DNA of 64,000 nucleotides from CAXQZU01 sp964228555 (GTDB lineage: Bacteria; Planctomycetota; PLA2; JAEUHO01): the NCBI GenBank assembly GCA_964228555.1, contig CAXQZU010000041.1, forward strand, positions 1-64,000, in the 5' to 3' direction. The notes under the pieces were generated by a model. That model was given only the letters and a program-made list of their open reading frames with translations, did no database searches and was not told the DNA's origin. Each line of letters opens with the position of its first letter. Position 1 is the first letter of the stretch. This document shows positions 44,716 through 53,464 of this stretch, piece after piece. Made by a program: the position numbers and the translations under genes.

Positions 44716-45489
44716 GTGTCGCAGCGCCTCACCCTAGCCACCTGGAACATCCACAAGGGCATCGGCACGGACGGCCGCTACCGCCTCGACCGCACCATCC
44801 ACGTGCTCAAGGGCCTGGACGCGGACATCGTGTGCCTGCAGGAGGTGGACGAGTCCGTGGCCCGTAGCCGCCACGAGAGCCAAGTGCACCGGCTGGCGCG
44901 CGAGCTGGGCTATCCGCATGCGGCGCTGGGCCTGAACGTGCGCGTGGGCAGCGGCGCCTACGGCAGCGCCACGCTCTCGCGGGTGCCGCTCTGGGACGTG
45001 CGCAACGTGGACCTGACCGTGCCGCCCAAGAAGCGCCGCAGCGCGCTGGTGACCCGCGTGGAGCACGGCGGGCCCGGCGGCTGGCTGCTGGCCAACGTGC
45101 ACCTGGGCCTGATGCACCTCGAGCGCAAGGTGCAGGTGCGACGCTTGCTGGCCCACATCGTGGAGGACATCCCGCCGGGCCACCCGGTGGTGATCGCCGG
45201 CGACTGGAACGAGTGGGGGCGACGCCTCGTGCAGGGGGCCCTCCACGAGGCACGCTTCCACCTCGCGCGCCTCGACCACCACCCGCCGCGCGGCGAGGCG
45301 ACCTGGCCGAGCCTGCGGCCGCTGGTGTGCCTCGACCGCGTGCTCTACCGCGACCCGGTGCGCGTCCACCACGTCCAGTGCGTGCTGGACGCCGCCACGC
45401 GCACGGCCAGCGACCACCTGCCCGTGGTGGTGGAACTGGAGGTGCCGGGCCCCTCGTGGCACCTGCCCGCCGCCGACCCTACGCCTTGA
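44716..45489 (+). CDS. Endonuclease/exonuclease/phosphatase family protein
   Basis: This is a 257-residue member of the Mg-dependent EEP superfamily. TWNIHKG carries the first Asn, LQEVDE the metal-binding Glu, and GSATLSR, VHLGL, IAGDWNEW and ASDHLPVVVEL supply the remaining catalytic Asp/Asn/His residues. All signature residues are present. It could act on a nucleic acid, inositol phosphate or sphingolipid-type substrate. There is no signal peptide. It starts at GTG 44716 and overlaps the convergent aminotransferase gene by 11 bp. Confidence 0.88.
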   Translation: MSQRLTLATWNIHKGIGTDGRYRLDRTIHVLKGLDADIVCLQEVDESVARSRHESQVHRLARELGYPHAALGLNVRVGSGAYGSATLSRVPLWDVRNVDLTVPPKKRRSALVTRVEHGGPGGWLLANVHLGLMHLERKVQVRRLLAHIVEDIPPGHPVVIAGDWNEWGRRLVQGALHEARFHLARLDHHPPRGEATWPSLRPLVCLDRVLYRDPVRVHHVQCVLDAATRTASDHLPVVVELEVPGPSWHLPAADPTP

Positions 45490-46675
45490 GGCGCGTGGCG
45501 ATGCGCTCGGCGGCGGCGCGCGTGGCCTCCACCGACGGCACCAGCGCGAAGCGCACGTGGCCCGCGCCCGGATTGCTGCCGTCGGCCACGGGATCGCTGA
45601 GCCACTCGCCCGGCGTGGCCACCACGGCAATCTCGGGAGCCAGCAGGCGGCCTGCGAAGTCGATCCCGCTCATGCCGCGCGGGGCGCGCTGCCACAGGTA
45701 GAGCGTGCTGTCGGGCACGCGCACCTCCAGCCCGGCCCGGCGCAGGCCGTCGCACAGGATGTCGCGCTTGGCGCGGTACTCCTCGCGGAACGCGGCCACG
45801 TGCGCCTCGTCGGCCAGCGCCGCCACGGCCGCGTCCTGGATGAAGGTGGGCGTGCCCGAGTCGATGTTGGTCTTCACCTTGCGGAACATGGACACGAGCC
45901 GGGCGTCGCCGCAGGCCCAGCCCACGCGCCAGCCCGTCATGGCGCTGCGCTTGGACATGCTGAAGAAGGCGAGGCAGCCCTCCTTGCTCACCTCCAGCGC
46001 GCAGGGCGGCGGGCCCTGCGTGAACCACACCTCGCTGTAGGCCTCGTCGCTGAGCACCACCCACCCGTAGCGACGCGCCCGCTCGAAGAGGCGCTGGTAG
46101 AAGTCGCGCCCGGCCACGGCCCCGGTGGGCGAGTTGGGGTAGCAGGTCCAGATGGCCTTGGCGCGGCGCGCAACGTCCTCGGGGATGGCGTCGAGGTCGG
46201 GCAGGAAGCCGTGGCGAGCCTCCAGCGGGTAGAACCACGGCGTGCCCTCGGCGAACTGCGTGCCGCGCTTGTAGGGCGGGTAGCCCGGCGAGGGCATCAG
46301 CACCACGTCGCCCGGGTCCACGAGGCCCTCGTGCACGTTGAAGACGGCTTCCTTGCTGCCGATGGTGGCGCAGATCTCGGTGGCCGGGTCCAGCGTCACG
46401 CCGAAGCGCCGCTGCATCCAGCCGGCCACGGCCTTGCGGTAGCCCAGGTCGCCGGCGTAGTCCGGGTAGCCGGAGCAGGCGCGCTCGTCCACGGCGGCCT
46501 TGAGGCGCTCGCGCACCAGCGCGGGCGTGGCCACGGTGGGATCGCCCACGCCGAAGTCGGTGGGGGTGATGCCTTGGGCCTGCAGGGCCGCGACGCGCTT
46601 CTGCACCTCGTCGAAGGCGTAGCCGCCAAGGCGCTGCAGGCGCTGGGAGGGGACGAAGGGACGGGGTTCGCTCAT
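45479..46675 (-). CDS. Class I/II PLP-dependent aminotransferase (LL-DAP/DapC-like)
   Basis: The 398-residue fold type I aminotransferase has GVGDPTVATP at the substrate loop, CYPNSPTGA with the conserved Asn-Pro-like turn, LSDEAYSEVWF with the cofactor Asp and Tyr, and the Schiff-base Lys in SMSKRSAMTGWRVGW. The last is typical of the DapC / alanine aminotransferase subgroup. A role in lysine or alanine metabolism is plausible; asd of the lysine/threonine route is at 59114. It starts at ATG 46675; an ATG at 46687 is in frame. The divergent neighbour is the TPR-peptidase MA gene. Confidence 0.85.
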   Translation of the reverse strand: MSEPRPFVPSQRLQRLGGYAFDEVQKRVAALQAQGITPTDFGVGDPTVATPALVRERLKAAVDERACSGYPDYAGDLGYRKAVAGWMQRRFGVTLDPATEICATIGSKEAVFNVHEGLVDPGDVVLMPSPGYPPYKRGTQFAEGTPWFYPLEARHGFLPDLDAIPEDVARRAKAIWTCYPNSPTGAVAGRDFYQRLFERARRYGWVVLSDEAYSEVWFTQGPPPCALEVSKEGCLAFFSMSKRSAMTGWRVGWACGDARLVSMFRKVKTNIDSGTPTFIQDAAVAALADEAHVAAFREEYRAKRDILCDGLRRAGLEVRVPDSTLYLWQRAPRGMSGIDFAGRLLAPEIAVVATPGEWLSDPVADGSNPGAGHVRFALVPSVEATRAAAERIATRLKA

Positions 46676-46757
46676 GCGCAGGAGCATGGACCGGAGGCCG
46701 GGCGGCGGCCACCTTGGCGCGGGCCCGCCGCGGGGGCCGGCGCCCGTCCTGCGCGGG

Positions 46758-46763
46758 TACCAT
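46758..46763 (+). promoter_or_regulatory. -10-like hexamer TACCAT for the TPR-peptidase MA gene
   Basis: TACCAT ends 8 nt before ATG 46772. There is no ribosome-binding site, so the message would be leaderless. Confidence 0.35.
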
Positions 46764-46771
46764 GCGCCGCG

Positions 46772-49729
46772 ATGCCCACCCGCGCGACGACGCTTCCGGC
46801 CCGCCTTGCCCTGCTGGTGCTGGTGCTCGCCTGCGTGCCGTGCCGCGGCCTCGCGCCGGCCGGGGCGGGCGAGGATGGCGCCGACGAGGAACGCACCGAG
46901 CGCATCGCGCTGCAGGTGGAGCGCGGCACCAAGGCCTTCCAGTCGGGCAACCATGACGAGGTGCGGGCGCGCATGAAGCGCCTCGCCGAGCTCGACCCGG
47001 CCCATCCGTTGCCCGCCTTGCTGCTGGCGCGCGTGGCCGAGCGCACCGGCGCCTACGAGGAGGGCCTGGCGCTGGTGGTGCCGGCGCACGAGGCTCGCCG
47101 CGAGGACCGCTCGCTGGCGGCGCTGCGCCTGGACCTGCTGCTGGAGCTGGGGCGGCTGGACGAGGCCGAGGCCCTCGCGCGCAGCCTGCTGGCGTCCACG
47201 CCCACGCACCTCGTGGCGCGCACCGTGCTGGGCCGCGTGCTCGAGGAACGCGGTCGCCGCAAGGAGGCCCTCGAGGCCTACGACGCGGTCGTGGCAGCCT
47301 ACGCCAAGGTGGACGTGCAAGCCGCCGAGCTGCCCTTCGTGGCGGCAGCAGCCATCCGCGCCACGTGGCTCTCGCCCAATCCGGGCGACGACATGCTGCC
47401 CGACGCGTTGCGCCTGCTGGGCGAGCGCGTGAAGGCCGAGCCCGGCGACCTCGACCTGCTGCTGCAGTACGCCAGCGTGTGGCTGGAGGACCGGGGCAAG
47501 AACGGCCAGTCGACGGCGCGCAAGTACTTCACGCAGGCCCTCAAGGAGAACGAGGAGCTGGCGGACGCGCGCGTGGGCCTCGCCCGGGTCGCGCTGGTCT
47601 TCTACCAGCAAGACCAGGCCCTCCAGCAGCTGGATCGCGCACTGCAGTCCAATCCGCGCCACGTGCCTGCGCTCGCGCTGCTGGCCTCGGTGCACGTGGG
47701 CAACGGGGACTACGAGAAGGCTGAGGCGCTGCTCGCCCGCGCGCTGGCCGTCAACCCCTCCAGCAAGGAGGCGCGCGCCGTGCGCGTGGCGCTGCTCACC
47801 ATCACGGGCAAGGCGGCCGAGGCGGCCGAGCTGGCGGCCCGCGTGCTGGCCGATGACCCCTCCTACGGCCGCCTGTGGCTCGTGGTGAGCGACCTCGTGG
47901 GCGAGCGCCAGCGCCGCTACGACCGCGCGGCCGACTGGGCGCGCAAGGCGCTCGAGGTGGACCCGCAGGACGCGCTGGGCTACGTCACGCTGGGCGAGGC
48001 GCTGATGAACCTCGGGCAGACGGACGAGGCGCGCAAGGCGTTCCAGGAGGCAGTCTCGCGCAGCAAGCGCTACAGCGACGTCAAGCGGGACAACTGGCTC
48101 GAGAGCCTCGATGCCATGGAGCGCTTCACGCGGGTGGAGACACCCCGGCTGCGCGTGCGCATGGCGCCCTCCGAGGCCAAGGTGTTCGAGCCCTACCTCG
48201 TGCCCCTGCTGGAAGAGGCGTGGGACACCCTCACGCGCAAGTACGGGCTCGAGCTCACGCCCGTGGTGCACGTGGATGCCTTCCACCGCATGGATGACTT
48301 CTCCGTGCGCAGCGTGGGCGTGCCGGGCCTGCCGGCGCTGGGCGTGTGCTTCGGCAAGGTCATCACGCTGCTGGGGCCCACCTCGCGCCCGCTGGGCTCG
48401 TTCTCGTGGTCGCGCACCGCGTGGCACGAGTTCGCCCACGTGGTGACGCTGGGCGTGAGCGAGGGCCAGGTGCCCCGCTGGCTCACCGAGGGCCTGAGCG
48501 TCTACGAGGAGCAGGCCCGCCGCCCGCGCTGGGGCCGCGACATGGACCGCGAGCTCTACGACCGCTGGCGCAACGGGCGCCTGCTGCGCATGGACCGCAT
48601 CAACGCCGCCTTCCGCGGGCCCGACATCCTCTTCGCCTACTACCAGGGCGGGCTCATCGCCGAGCACCTGGCCGAGACGCGCGGCTTCCAGGTCATCCCC
48701 GCGATGCTGCGCATGTTCGCGCGCGACAAGACCACGGCCGAGGTGTTCCGCGAGGTGCTCAAGACCGAGCTCAAGGACTACGATGCCGAGTTCGAGGCCT
48801 TCGTGGCCCGGCGCGTGGGGGCGTGGCGCATGGTGCCGCGCTGGGATGACGCCAGCCTCGCCGCGTGGCGCGAGCGCGTGAAGCAGGCCCCGCAGGATGC
48901 CCTGGCCTGGGCCCGGCTGGGCCACGCGCACGCGCAGCGCGGCGTCGAGGTGGACGCCGCTGCGGCGCTGGGCAAGGCGCGCGCGCTGGCGCCCGCCGAG
49001 CCCGAGGTGCTGCTGCTGGAGGCCCTGCTGGCGCGCCGGGGCAAGCGGCTGGACATCGCGCAGGCGGCCTTCGAGCGGCTGCTGGCCGGCGGGGGCGACG
49101 ACCTCGAGGCCCGGCTGTTCCTCGCGGCGCGCGCCCTCGAGAAGCCGGAGACGGCCGCGCAGGCCGTCGCGCACCTCGAGGCGGCCAAGCGCTGCTTCCC
49201 GCGCTACCTCGCCAAGGACAGCCCCTACCTCCAGCTGGCCAGCCTCTACCGGGCCGAGCAGCGGCTGGCGCAGTCCATCGCCGAGCTCGAGGCCTTTGCG
49301 GCCATCGCCGCCGAGGACATGACGGTGCGGCGCGAGCTGCTTGCCTGGTACAAGCAGCAAGGCGACCACGCAGGCGTGGCGCGCGTCTGCGAGGAGATGG
49401 TGGACGTGAGCCCCTTCGGGGCCGACCGGGGCGAGCCGCCCGACCTGGGCCTCCACCGCAGCTACGCCGAGGCGCTCGAGGCGCTGGGCCGCCGCGCCGA
49501 GGCGCTGCGCGAGCGGCGGGTGCAGGTGTGGCTGCTGGAGAGCCTGCCAGAGGCGGCGCGGCGCGAGGCGGGCGAGGTGCAGGACCGCTTGCTGCTGGGG
49601 CAGGCCCTGCTGGCCGAGGGCCGGCGCGAGGAGGCACGCGAGCAGGCCGCGGCGATCCTGCGGCTCGAGCCCGGCCACGTGGGCGCGCGCGTGCTACAAC
49701 AGGAGGCTGCGGACGCGGCCGGGCGCTGA
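46772..49729 (+). CDS. Large secreted TPR protein with peptidase MA-like zincin domain
   Basis: The 985-residue precursor has a signal peptide (about residues 1-30). At least nine TPR units run to about residue 450 (for example YDRAADWARKALEVDPQDALGYVTLGEA). A gluzincin domain of the peptidase MA family follows, with HEFAH at 552-556 and a downstream Glu in RWLTEGLSVYEE. A second TPR block reaches the C-terminus. The metal-binding and catalytic residues are intact. This architecture is common among planctomycete-type envelope proteases. Its substrate is unknown. The start follows a TACCAT hexamer. Confidence 0.82.
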   Translation: MPTRATTLPARLALLVLVLACVPCRGLAPAGAGEDGADEERTERIALQVERGTKAFQSGNHDEVRARMKRLAELDPAHPLPALLLARVAERTGAYEEGLALVVPAHEARREDRSLAALRLDLLLELGRLDEAEALARSLLASTPTHLVARTVLGRVLEERGRRKEALEAYDAVVAAYAKVDVQAAELPFVAAAAIRATWLSPNPGDDMLPDALRLLGERVKAEPGDLDLLLQYASVWLEDRGKNGQSTARKYFTQALKENEELADARVGLARVALVFYQQDQALQQLDRALQSNPRHVPALALLASVHVGNGDYEKAEALLARALAVNPSSKEARAVRVALLTITGKAAEAAELAARVLADDPSYGRLWLVVSDLVGERQRRYDRAADWARKALEVDPQDALGYVTLGEALMNLGQTDEARKAFQEAVSRSKRYSDVKRDNWLESLDAMERFTRVETPRLRVRMAPSEAKVFEPYLVPLLEEAWDTLTRKYGLELTPVVHVDAFHRMDDFSVRSVGVPGLPALGVCFGKVITLLGPTSRPLGSFSWSRTAWHEFAHVVTLGVSEGQVPRWLTEGLSVYEEQARRPRWGRDMDRELYDRWRNGRLLRMDRINAAFRGPDILFAYYQGGLIAEHLAETRGFQVIPAMLRMFARDKTTAEVFREVLKTELKDYDAEFEAFVARRVGAWRMVPRWDDASLAAWRERVKQAPQDALAWARLGHAHAQRGVEVDAAAALGKARALAPAEPEVLLLEALLARRGKRLDIAQAAFERLLAGGGDDLEARLFLAARALEKPETAAQAVAHLEAAKRCFPRYLAKDSPYLQLASLYRAEQRLAQSIAELEAFAAIAAEDMTVRRELLAWYKQQGDHAGVARVCEEMVDVSPFGADRGEPPDLGLHRSYAEALEALGRRAEALRERRVQVWLLESLPEAARREAGEVQDRLLLGQALLAEGRREEAREQAAAILRLEPGHVGARVLQQEAADAAGR
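49695..49700 (+). promoter_or_regulatory. Possible -10 hexamer TACAAC for the replication cluster
   Basis: TACAAC lies inside the end of the upstream gene, 38-59 nt before the candidate dnaA-like starts. Weak evidence. Confidence 0.2.
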
Positions 49730-49759
49730 GGCCCGGGCGTGCGCGGGCGAGGGCAGGCG

Positions 49760-51178
49760 GTGGGCGAGTCCAGCAGCACCACGACGCGCGACGAGGCCTC
49801 GCGCCCCGGCCTGCCGCTGGCCCTTGCGCCCGGTGCCGTGGCAGGGCCCTGCTTGCTGCGCGAGGTGCAGGAGGCCTTGGCAGGCGAGCTGCTCGAGGAC
49901 GTGGGCCGCAGCCGCTACCGCCTGTGGTTCCGCGACGTGGACGTGACGGCCGTGGATGGGGACTGCATCACGCTGGCCGTGCCCACCGAGGTGCATCGCT
50001 CGTGGATCGAGGTGGCCTTCGCCGGGGCCGTGCGCGAGGCCAGCGCGCGGGTGCTGGGGCCCGGCGTGCGCGTGGCGGTCACCGTGGGCGAGGCGCAGGG
50101 CGCCAAGCGTGCGTTGCGCGAGCGACTGCCGCAGGGCCCCGAGGCATGGGAGGCGCAGCTCACAGCCCAACGGCCGGCGCCCACGCTGGAGGGGTTCGTG
50201 CTGCCGGACGCCGAGCGCTGGGCGCTGGGCTTGCTGGAGCAGGTGGCCCGGGGCGAGGGGCCTCCCGGGGACGCGCCGCTGGTGCTCTACGGCGAGCCCG
50301 GAAGCGGCAAGACCCACCTGCTGGAAGCGCTGGAGGCCCGCGTGGCCGCGCGTGCCCCGGGCGAGGCGCTTCGGCTGAGGGGCCGCACGCTCGCCCAGCG
50401 CGTGGGCAGCGCGACGCGGCCCGGGGCGCCCGGCACCGCCCTGCGCGCCTTGCGTGCCGACCTGGAGGCCCGCCGGCTGCTGCTGGTGGACGGCCTCGAG
50501 TCCGTCGCGGGGCGCCGCGCGACCGAGGCGGAACTGGCCCGGGTGCTGGAGCGCTCGGCGCTGGGCGGCCCACGCATCGTCGTGACCGCGGGCGCGCATC
50601 CAGGCGAGGTGGCCGGCCTGGAGGCCCGCCTGGCCTCACGCCTCGCGGCCGGCCCGGTGCTGGGCCTGCCCGCCGCCGGCCGGTCCCAGCAGGCGGCCGT
50701 GCTGCGCGCGCGCCATGCGCGGCAGGGGCTGGAGGCACCGCCGGAGGTGGTGGACGCCATCCTGTCAGGCACCGGCTCGATGCACGCCGCAGTGCTGTGG
50801 CTGGACCGCTGGGCAGTGGCCAGCCGGGCGCTGGGCCGCCCGCTGGAGGCAGCCAGCCTGCCCGAGGTCGCGCCGCCAGCCTCCACCAGCGTGGGGGAGG
50901 ACGTGCTGCAGCGCACCAAGCGGGTGGTGGCCGGCCACTTCGGGGTGGACCCCTCCGTGCTGGAGCGGGCCACCAAGGTGCGCAGCGCGGCGCTGCCCCG
51001 CGCGGCCGCGCTCTACGTGGCCTGGCGTGCCACGGCCCTGCCGCTGGCGCGGCTGGCTCGAGCGTTCGGATTCCGCAGCCACAGCAGCGTGAGTCGCGCG
51101 CTGGGCGAGGTCAAGCGTCGTCGCCTCCAGGACCCTGAGCTGGAGCACGCCCTCGACGGGCTGCTGGCCCGGCTCTAG
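49760..51178 (+). CDS. DnaA-like replication initiator paralogue (divergent)
   Basis: The 472-residue protein has DnaA domain order. A domain I-like segment (YRLWFRDVDVTAVDGD, VPTEVHRSWIE) comes first. The AAA+ domain has Walker A GEPGSGKTHLLE (Lys184) and Walker B LLLVDGLES (Asp244), where classical DnaA has two acidic residues. The C-terminal helix-turn-helix reads ALYVAWRATALPLARLARAFG then GFRSHSSV (437-444), versus GGRDHTTV in DnaA. It is either this organism's DnaA in a strongly divergent form or a paralogue. tmk and holB lie just downstream. GTG 49760 (AGG-rich site upstream) is chosen; GTG 49739 is an alternative. Confidence 0.7.
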   Translation: MGESSSTTTRDEASRPGLPLALAPGAVAGPCLLREVQEALAGELLEDVGRSRYRLWFRDVDVTAVDGDCITLAVPTEVHRSWIEVAFAGAVREASARVLGPGVRVAVTVGEAQGAKRALRERLPQGPEAWEAQLTAQRPAPTLEGFVLPDAERWALGLLEQVARGEGPPGDAPLVLYGEPGSGKTHLLEALEARVAARAPGEALRLRGRTLAQRVGSATRPGAPGTALRALRADLEARRLLLVDGLESVAGRRATEAELARVLERSALGGPRIVVTAGAHPGEVAGLEARLASRLAAGPVLGLPAAGRSQQAAVLRARHARQGLEAPPEVVDAILSGTGSMHAAVLWLDRWAVASRALGRPLEAASLPEVAPPASTSVGEDVLQRTKRVVAGHFGVDPSVLERATKVRSAALPRAAALYVAWRATALPLARLARAFGFRSHSSVSRALGEVKRRRLQDPELEHALDGLLARL

Positions 51179-51238
51179 CGCCGGGACCGCCGCGGGCACC
51201 GCCCCCGCGCGCGCGCACCACAGGCGGCCGGAGCCCCC

Positions 51239-51880
51239 GTGACCCACGATCGCCCTCCCGTGCCGGCCCTGGCCGGGCGCTTCGTCGTGCTCGAGGGCAT
51301 GGACGGGTGCGGCAAGTCCACGCAGGCACGCCGGCTCGTGGAACGCCTGCGCGCGCAGGGTCGCACGGTCGTCCACACGCGCGAGCCGGGCGGCACGGTG
51401 GCGGGCGAGCGCATCCGGGCCGTGCTGCTGGACCCTGCGCTGGGGGAGGTCGACCCGCTCACCGAGGTGCTGCTCTACCAGGCCGCGCGGCGCCAGCTGG
51501 TCACGCAGGTCGTGCGCCCCGCGCTCGCACGCGGCGAGGTGGTCGTGTGCGAGCGCTGGCACTACGCCACACAGGCCTACCAAGGCGCGGCGGGGGGGGC
51601 CTCGGCCGAGGACGTGCGCACCAGCAGCCGGCGGGCCACCGGCGGCCTCGAGCCCGACCGGGCCGTGCTGCTGGACCTGGACGACGCGGGCGCGCAGGCG
51701 CGCATGCAGCGCGAGCGTGACCGCATCGAGGCGCGCAGCGAAGGCTACCGCGCGCGCGTCGCCGCCGGCTTCCGCGACATCTTCCGCGGCGCGCCGCAGC
51801 GCATGCGCGTGGTGGCTGCGGCGGGCACGCCTGACGAGGTGGAGGCGAGGGTGTGGGAGGCCGTGCGTGACCTCTTCTAG
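51239..51880 (+). CDS. tmk: Thymidylate kinase
   Basis: Tmk phosphorylates dTMP for DNA synthesis. The 213-residue protein has the P-loop FVVLEGMDGCGKSTQAR (about residues 15-31), TREPGGT, and the thymidine-binding region CERWHYATQAYQG. In the last, Glu-Arg-Trp replaces the more common Asp-Arg-Tyr. The start is GTG 51239. holB starts inside its 3' end, so the two are coupled. Confidence 0.93.
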   Translation: MTHDRPPVPALAGRFVVLEGMDGCGKSTQARRLVERLRAQGRTVVHTREPGGTVAGERIRAVLLDPALGEVDPLTEVLLYQAARRQLVTQVVRPALARGEVVVCERWHYATQAYQGAAGGASAEDVRTSSRRATGGLEPDRAVLLDLDDAGAQARMQRERDRIEARSEGYRARVAAGFRDIFRGAPQRMRVVAAAGTPDEVEARVWEAVRDLF

Positions 51881-52898
51881 CGCGCAGGCCCCGGCCGCAG
51901 CGCTCCCGGCTGGGGTGACCGAGGTGCTTGCGCGCACGCTGGCGGGGGGCCGCATCTCGCCGGCCTACCTGCTGGAGGGACCGGACGCCCTCGCGTTGCG
52001 CGAGGCGGCCACCGCCTTCGCGGCGGCACTGCTCTGCCCCCAGGGCCGGCTGGGCTGCCGCTGCGCGGGCTGCGCGCGGGCCTTGGCAGGCGTGCACCCG
52101 GACCTCGTGCGCCTCGGACGCGACCGGGCCACCGTGATCTCGGTGCAGGCGCTGGAGCCCGTGCTGGCACAGGCCCACACCCAGCCCATGGCGGGCGCGC
52201 GACGCGTGTTCATCGTGGACCCCGCGGAAGCCATGGAGGCCGAGGGTGTCGCGCGCTACCTCAAGACGCTGGAGGAGCCGCCGCCCACGACCACGTTCCT
52301 GCTGGTGAGCACCCGCCCGGAGCGCCTGCCCGACACGGTGCACAGCCGCTGCCGGCGCTTCACGCTGCCGCCCCTGCCCGACGACGCCCTCGCGCGCATG
52401 CTGGAGGCGCGCGGGCTCGAGCCGGCGCGAGCCGCGCGCGTGGCGCGCGCTGCGCACGGCTCGCTGGAGCGAGCACTGCGCATCCACGGCGACGACCTCG
52501 TGGCGCTGGCCGAGCAGGCGTGGCAGTCCGCGGCCGACCGCACGCCGCAGGCGGCCCGCACGGTGGAGCGCCTGCTGGCCGCACTGCAGGCTGCCGCCGC
52601 GGCACGGGCCGCCTTGCTCGAGGCGGGCGACCTGGCGGGCAGCAAGGCCCCGGACCGCAAGGGGGAGGCGCTGCGCGACACGCTGCGCGACCTGCTGCAC
52701 GTGGTGGCGGTGGAGGCCCGCGAGGCCGCTGCGGGCCGCCCCGTGCAGGCGCCGCTGCCACTGGGGGCGCGCGACGGCGTGGACCTGCTGGCCCGCTGCG
52801 GGCGCCTCATGGCCGCGACCTCGGCGTTCGTCTCGCCCGCGGTGGTGCTCCACGACCTGCTGCGGGCCTTGCGCGGCGCCCAGCCCGGGGCGGCGTAG
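51867..52898 (+). CDS. holB: DNA polymerase III delta' subunit
   Basis: Delta' is the stator of the clamp loader. The 343-residue protein has a degenerate nucleotide site without a P-loop. Four zinc-type Cys lie in LLCPQGRLGCRCAGCARAL. RRVFIVDPAEAM is followed by ARYLKTLEEPPPTTTFLLV (sensor region) and HSRCRRF, the SRC motif of clamp loaders. GTG 51867 overlaps the tmk end by 14 bp and has GGGAGG 6 nt upstream. The tmk-holB order is common in bacteria. Confidence 0.92.
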   Translation: MTSSSAQAPAAALPAGVTEVLARTLAGGRISPAYLLEGPDALALREAATAFAAALLCPQGRLGCRCAGCARALAGVHPDLVRLGRDRATVISVQALEPVLAQAHTQPMAGARRVFIVDPAEAMEAEGVARYLKTLEEPPPTTTFLLVSTRPERLPDTVHSRCRRFTLPPLPDDALARMLEARGLEPARAARVARAAHGSLERALRIHGDDLVALAEQAWQSAADRTPQAARTVERLLAALQAAAAARAALLEAGDLAGSKAPDRKGEALRDTLRDLLHVVAVEAREAAAGRPVQAPLPLGARDGVDLLARCGRLMAATSAFVSPAVVLHDLLRALRGAQPGAA

Positions 52899-53018
52899 GC
52901 GGCTGTCAGGCATCGCTGGAAGGTGCCTGTTCGGTGACACTCACGATCCACGCTGGGCGGCCGATCCTTAGGGGGCCGCGTCCCCATGGCGCGCGTGGTC
53001 CCGCCGGCTTCCGCCCGC

Positions 53019-53024
53019 TAGGGT
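53019..53024 (+). promoter_or_regulatory. -10-like hexamer TAGGGT for the Minf_1886 gene
   Basis: TAGGGT lies 56 nt before ATG 53081 in the 182-bp gap after holB. No good -35 is visible. Confidence 0.25.
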
Positions 53025-53080
53025 GGTGCCCGGATGGCCGCGCGGCCCGCGGGGGCGGCCCTGGAGCCTGGACCGCAGCG

Positions 53081-53464
53081 ATGGACAAGGACGAACGCAT
53101 CCTGGCGATCGTGCGCAAGCACCGCCATCGCTATGCGGCCGAGGCCTACGCCTTCGTGTTCGAGGCGCTGGACTACACGCTGCGCAAGCGCGGCGGCGTC
53201 CGTCGCCACATCACGGGCCCCGAGATCATGGAGGGCGTGCGCCAGCTGGCGCTGGAGACCTTCGGATTCCTGGCCCGCGACGTGCTGCGCCGCTGGGGCG
53301 TCACGACGACCGACGACTTCGGCGAGATCGTCTTCCACCTCATCGACGAGGACTTGCTGCAGAAGACGGCCGACGACCGCAAGGAAGACTTCTGCGGCCT
53401 CTACGACTTCCGCGAGGCCTTCGACGCCTCCTTCGAGCAGGCCCTGCAGGGCGTCGAGGCCTAG
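53081..53464 (+). CDS. Minf_1886 family protein
   Basis: The 127-residue protein is a member of a small conserved family named from Methylacidiphilum and found mainly in the PVC group. Typical features are the start DKDERILAIVRKHRHRY, YAFVFEALDYTLRKRG, HITGPEIMEGVRQLALE, GFLARDVLRRWGV and the closing YDFREAFDASF. The protein is cytoplasmic, mostly helical and of unknown function. It is the best taxonomic hint in the window. Its TAG stop shares a CTAG with the convergent pgeF stop. Confidence 0.88.
   Translation: MDKDERILAIVRKHRHRYAAEAYAFVFEALDYTLRKRGGVRRHITGPEIMEGVRQLALETFGFLARDVLRRWGVTTTDDFGEIVFHLIDEDLLQKTADDRKEDFCGLYDFREAFDASFEQALQGVEA

Noticed and set aside
51538..51580. Glu-Arg-Trp in place of Asp-Arg-Tyr in thymidylate kinase as a catalytic defect
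   Set aside because: The substitution is conservative and the rest of the enzyme is intact, so it is noted only in the annotation.
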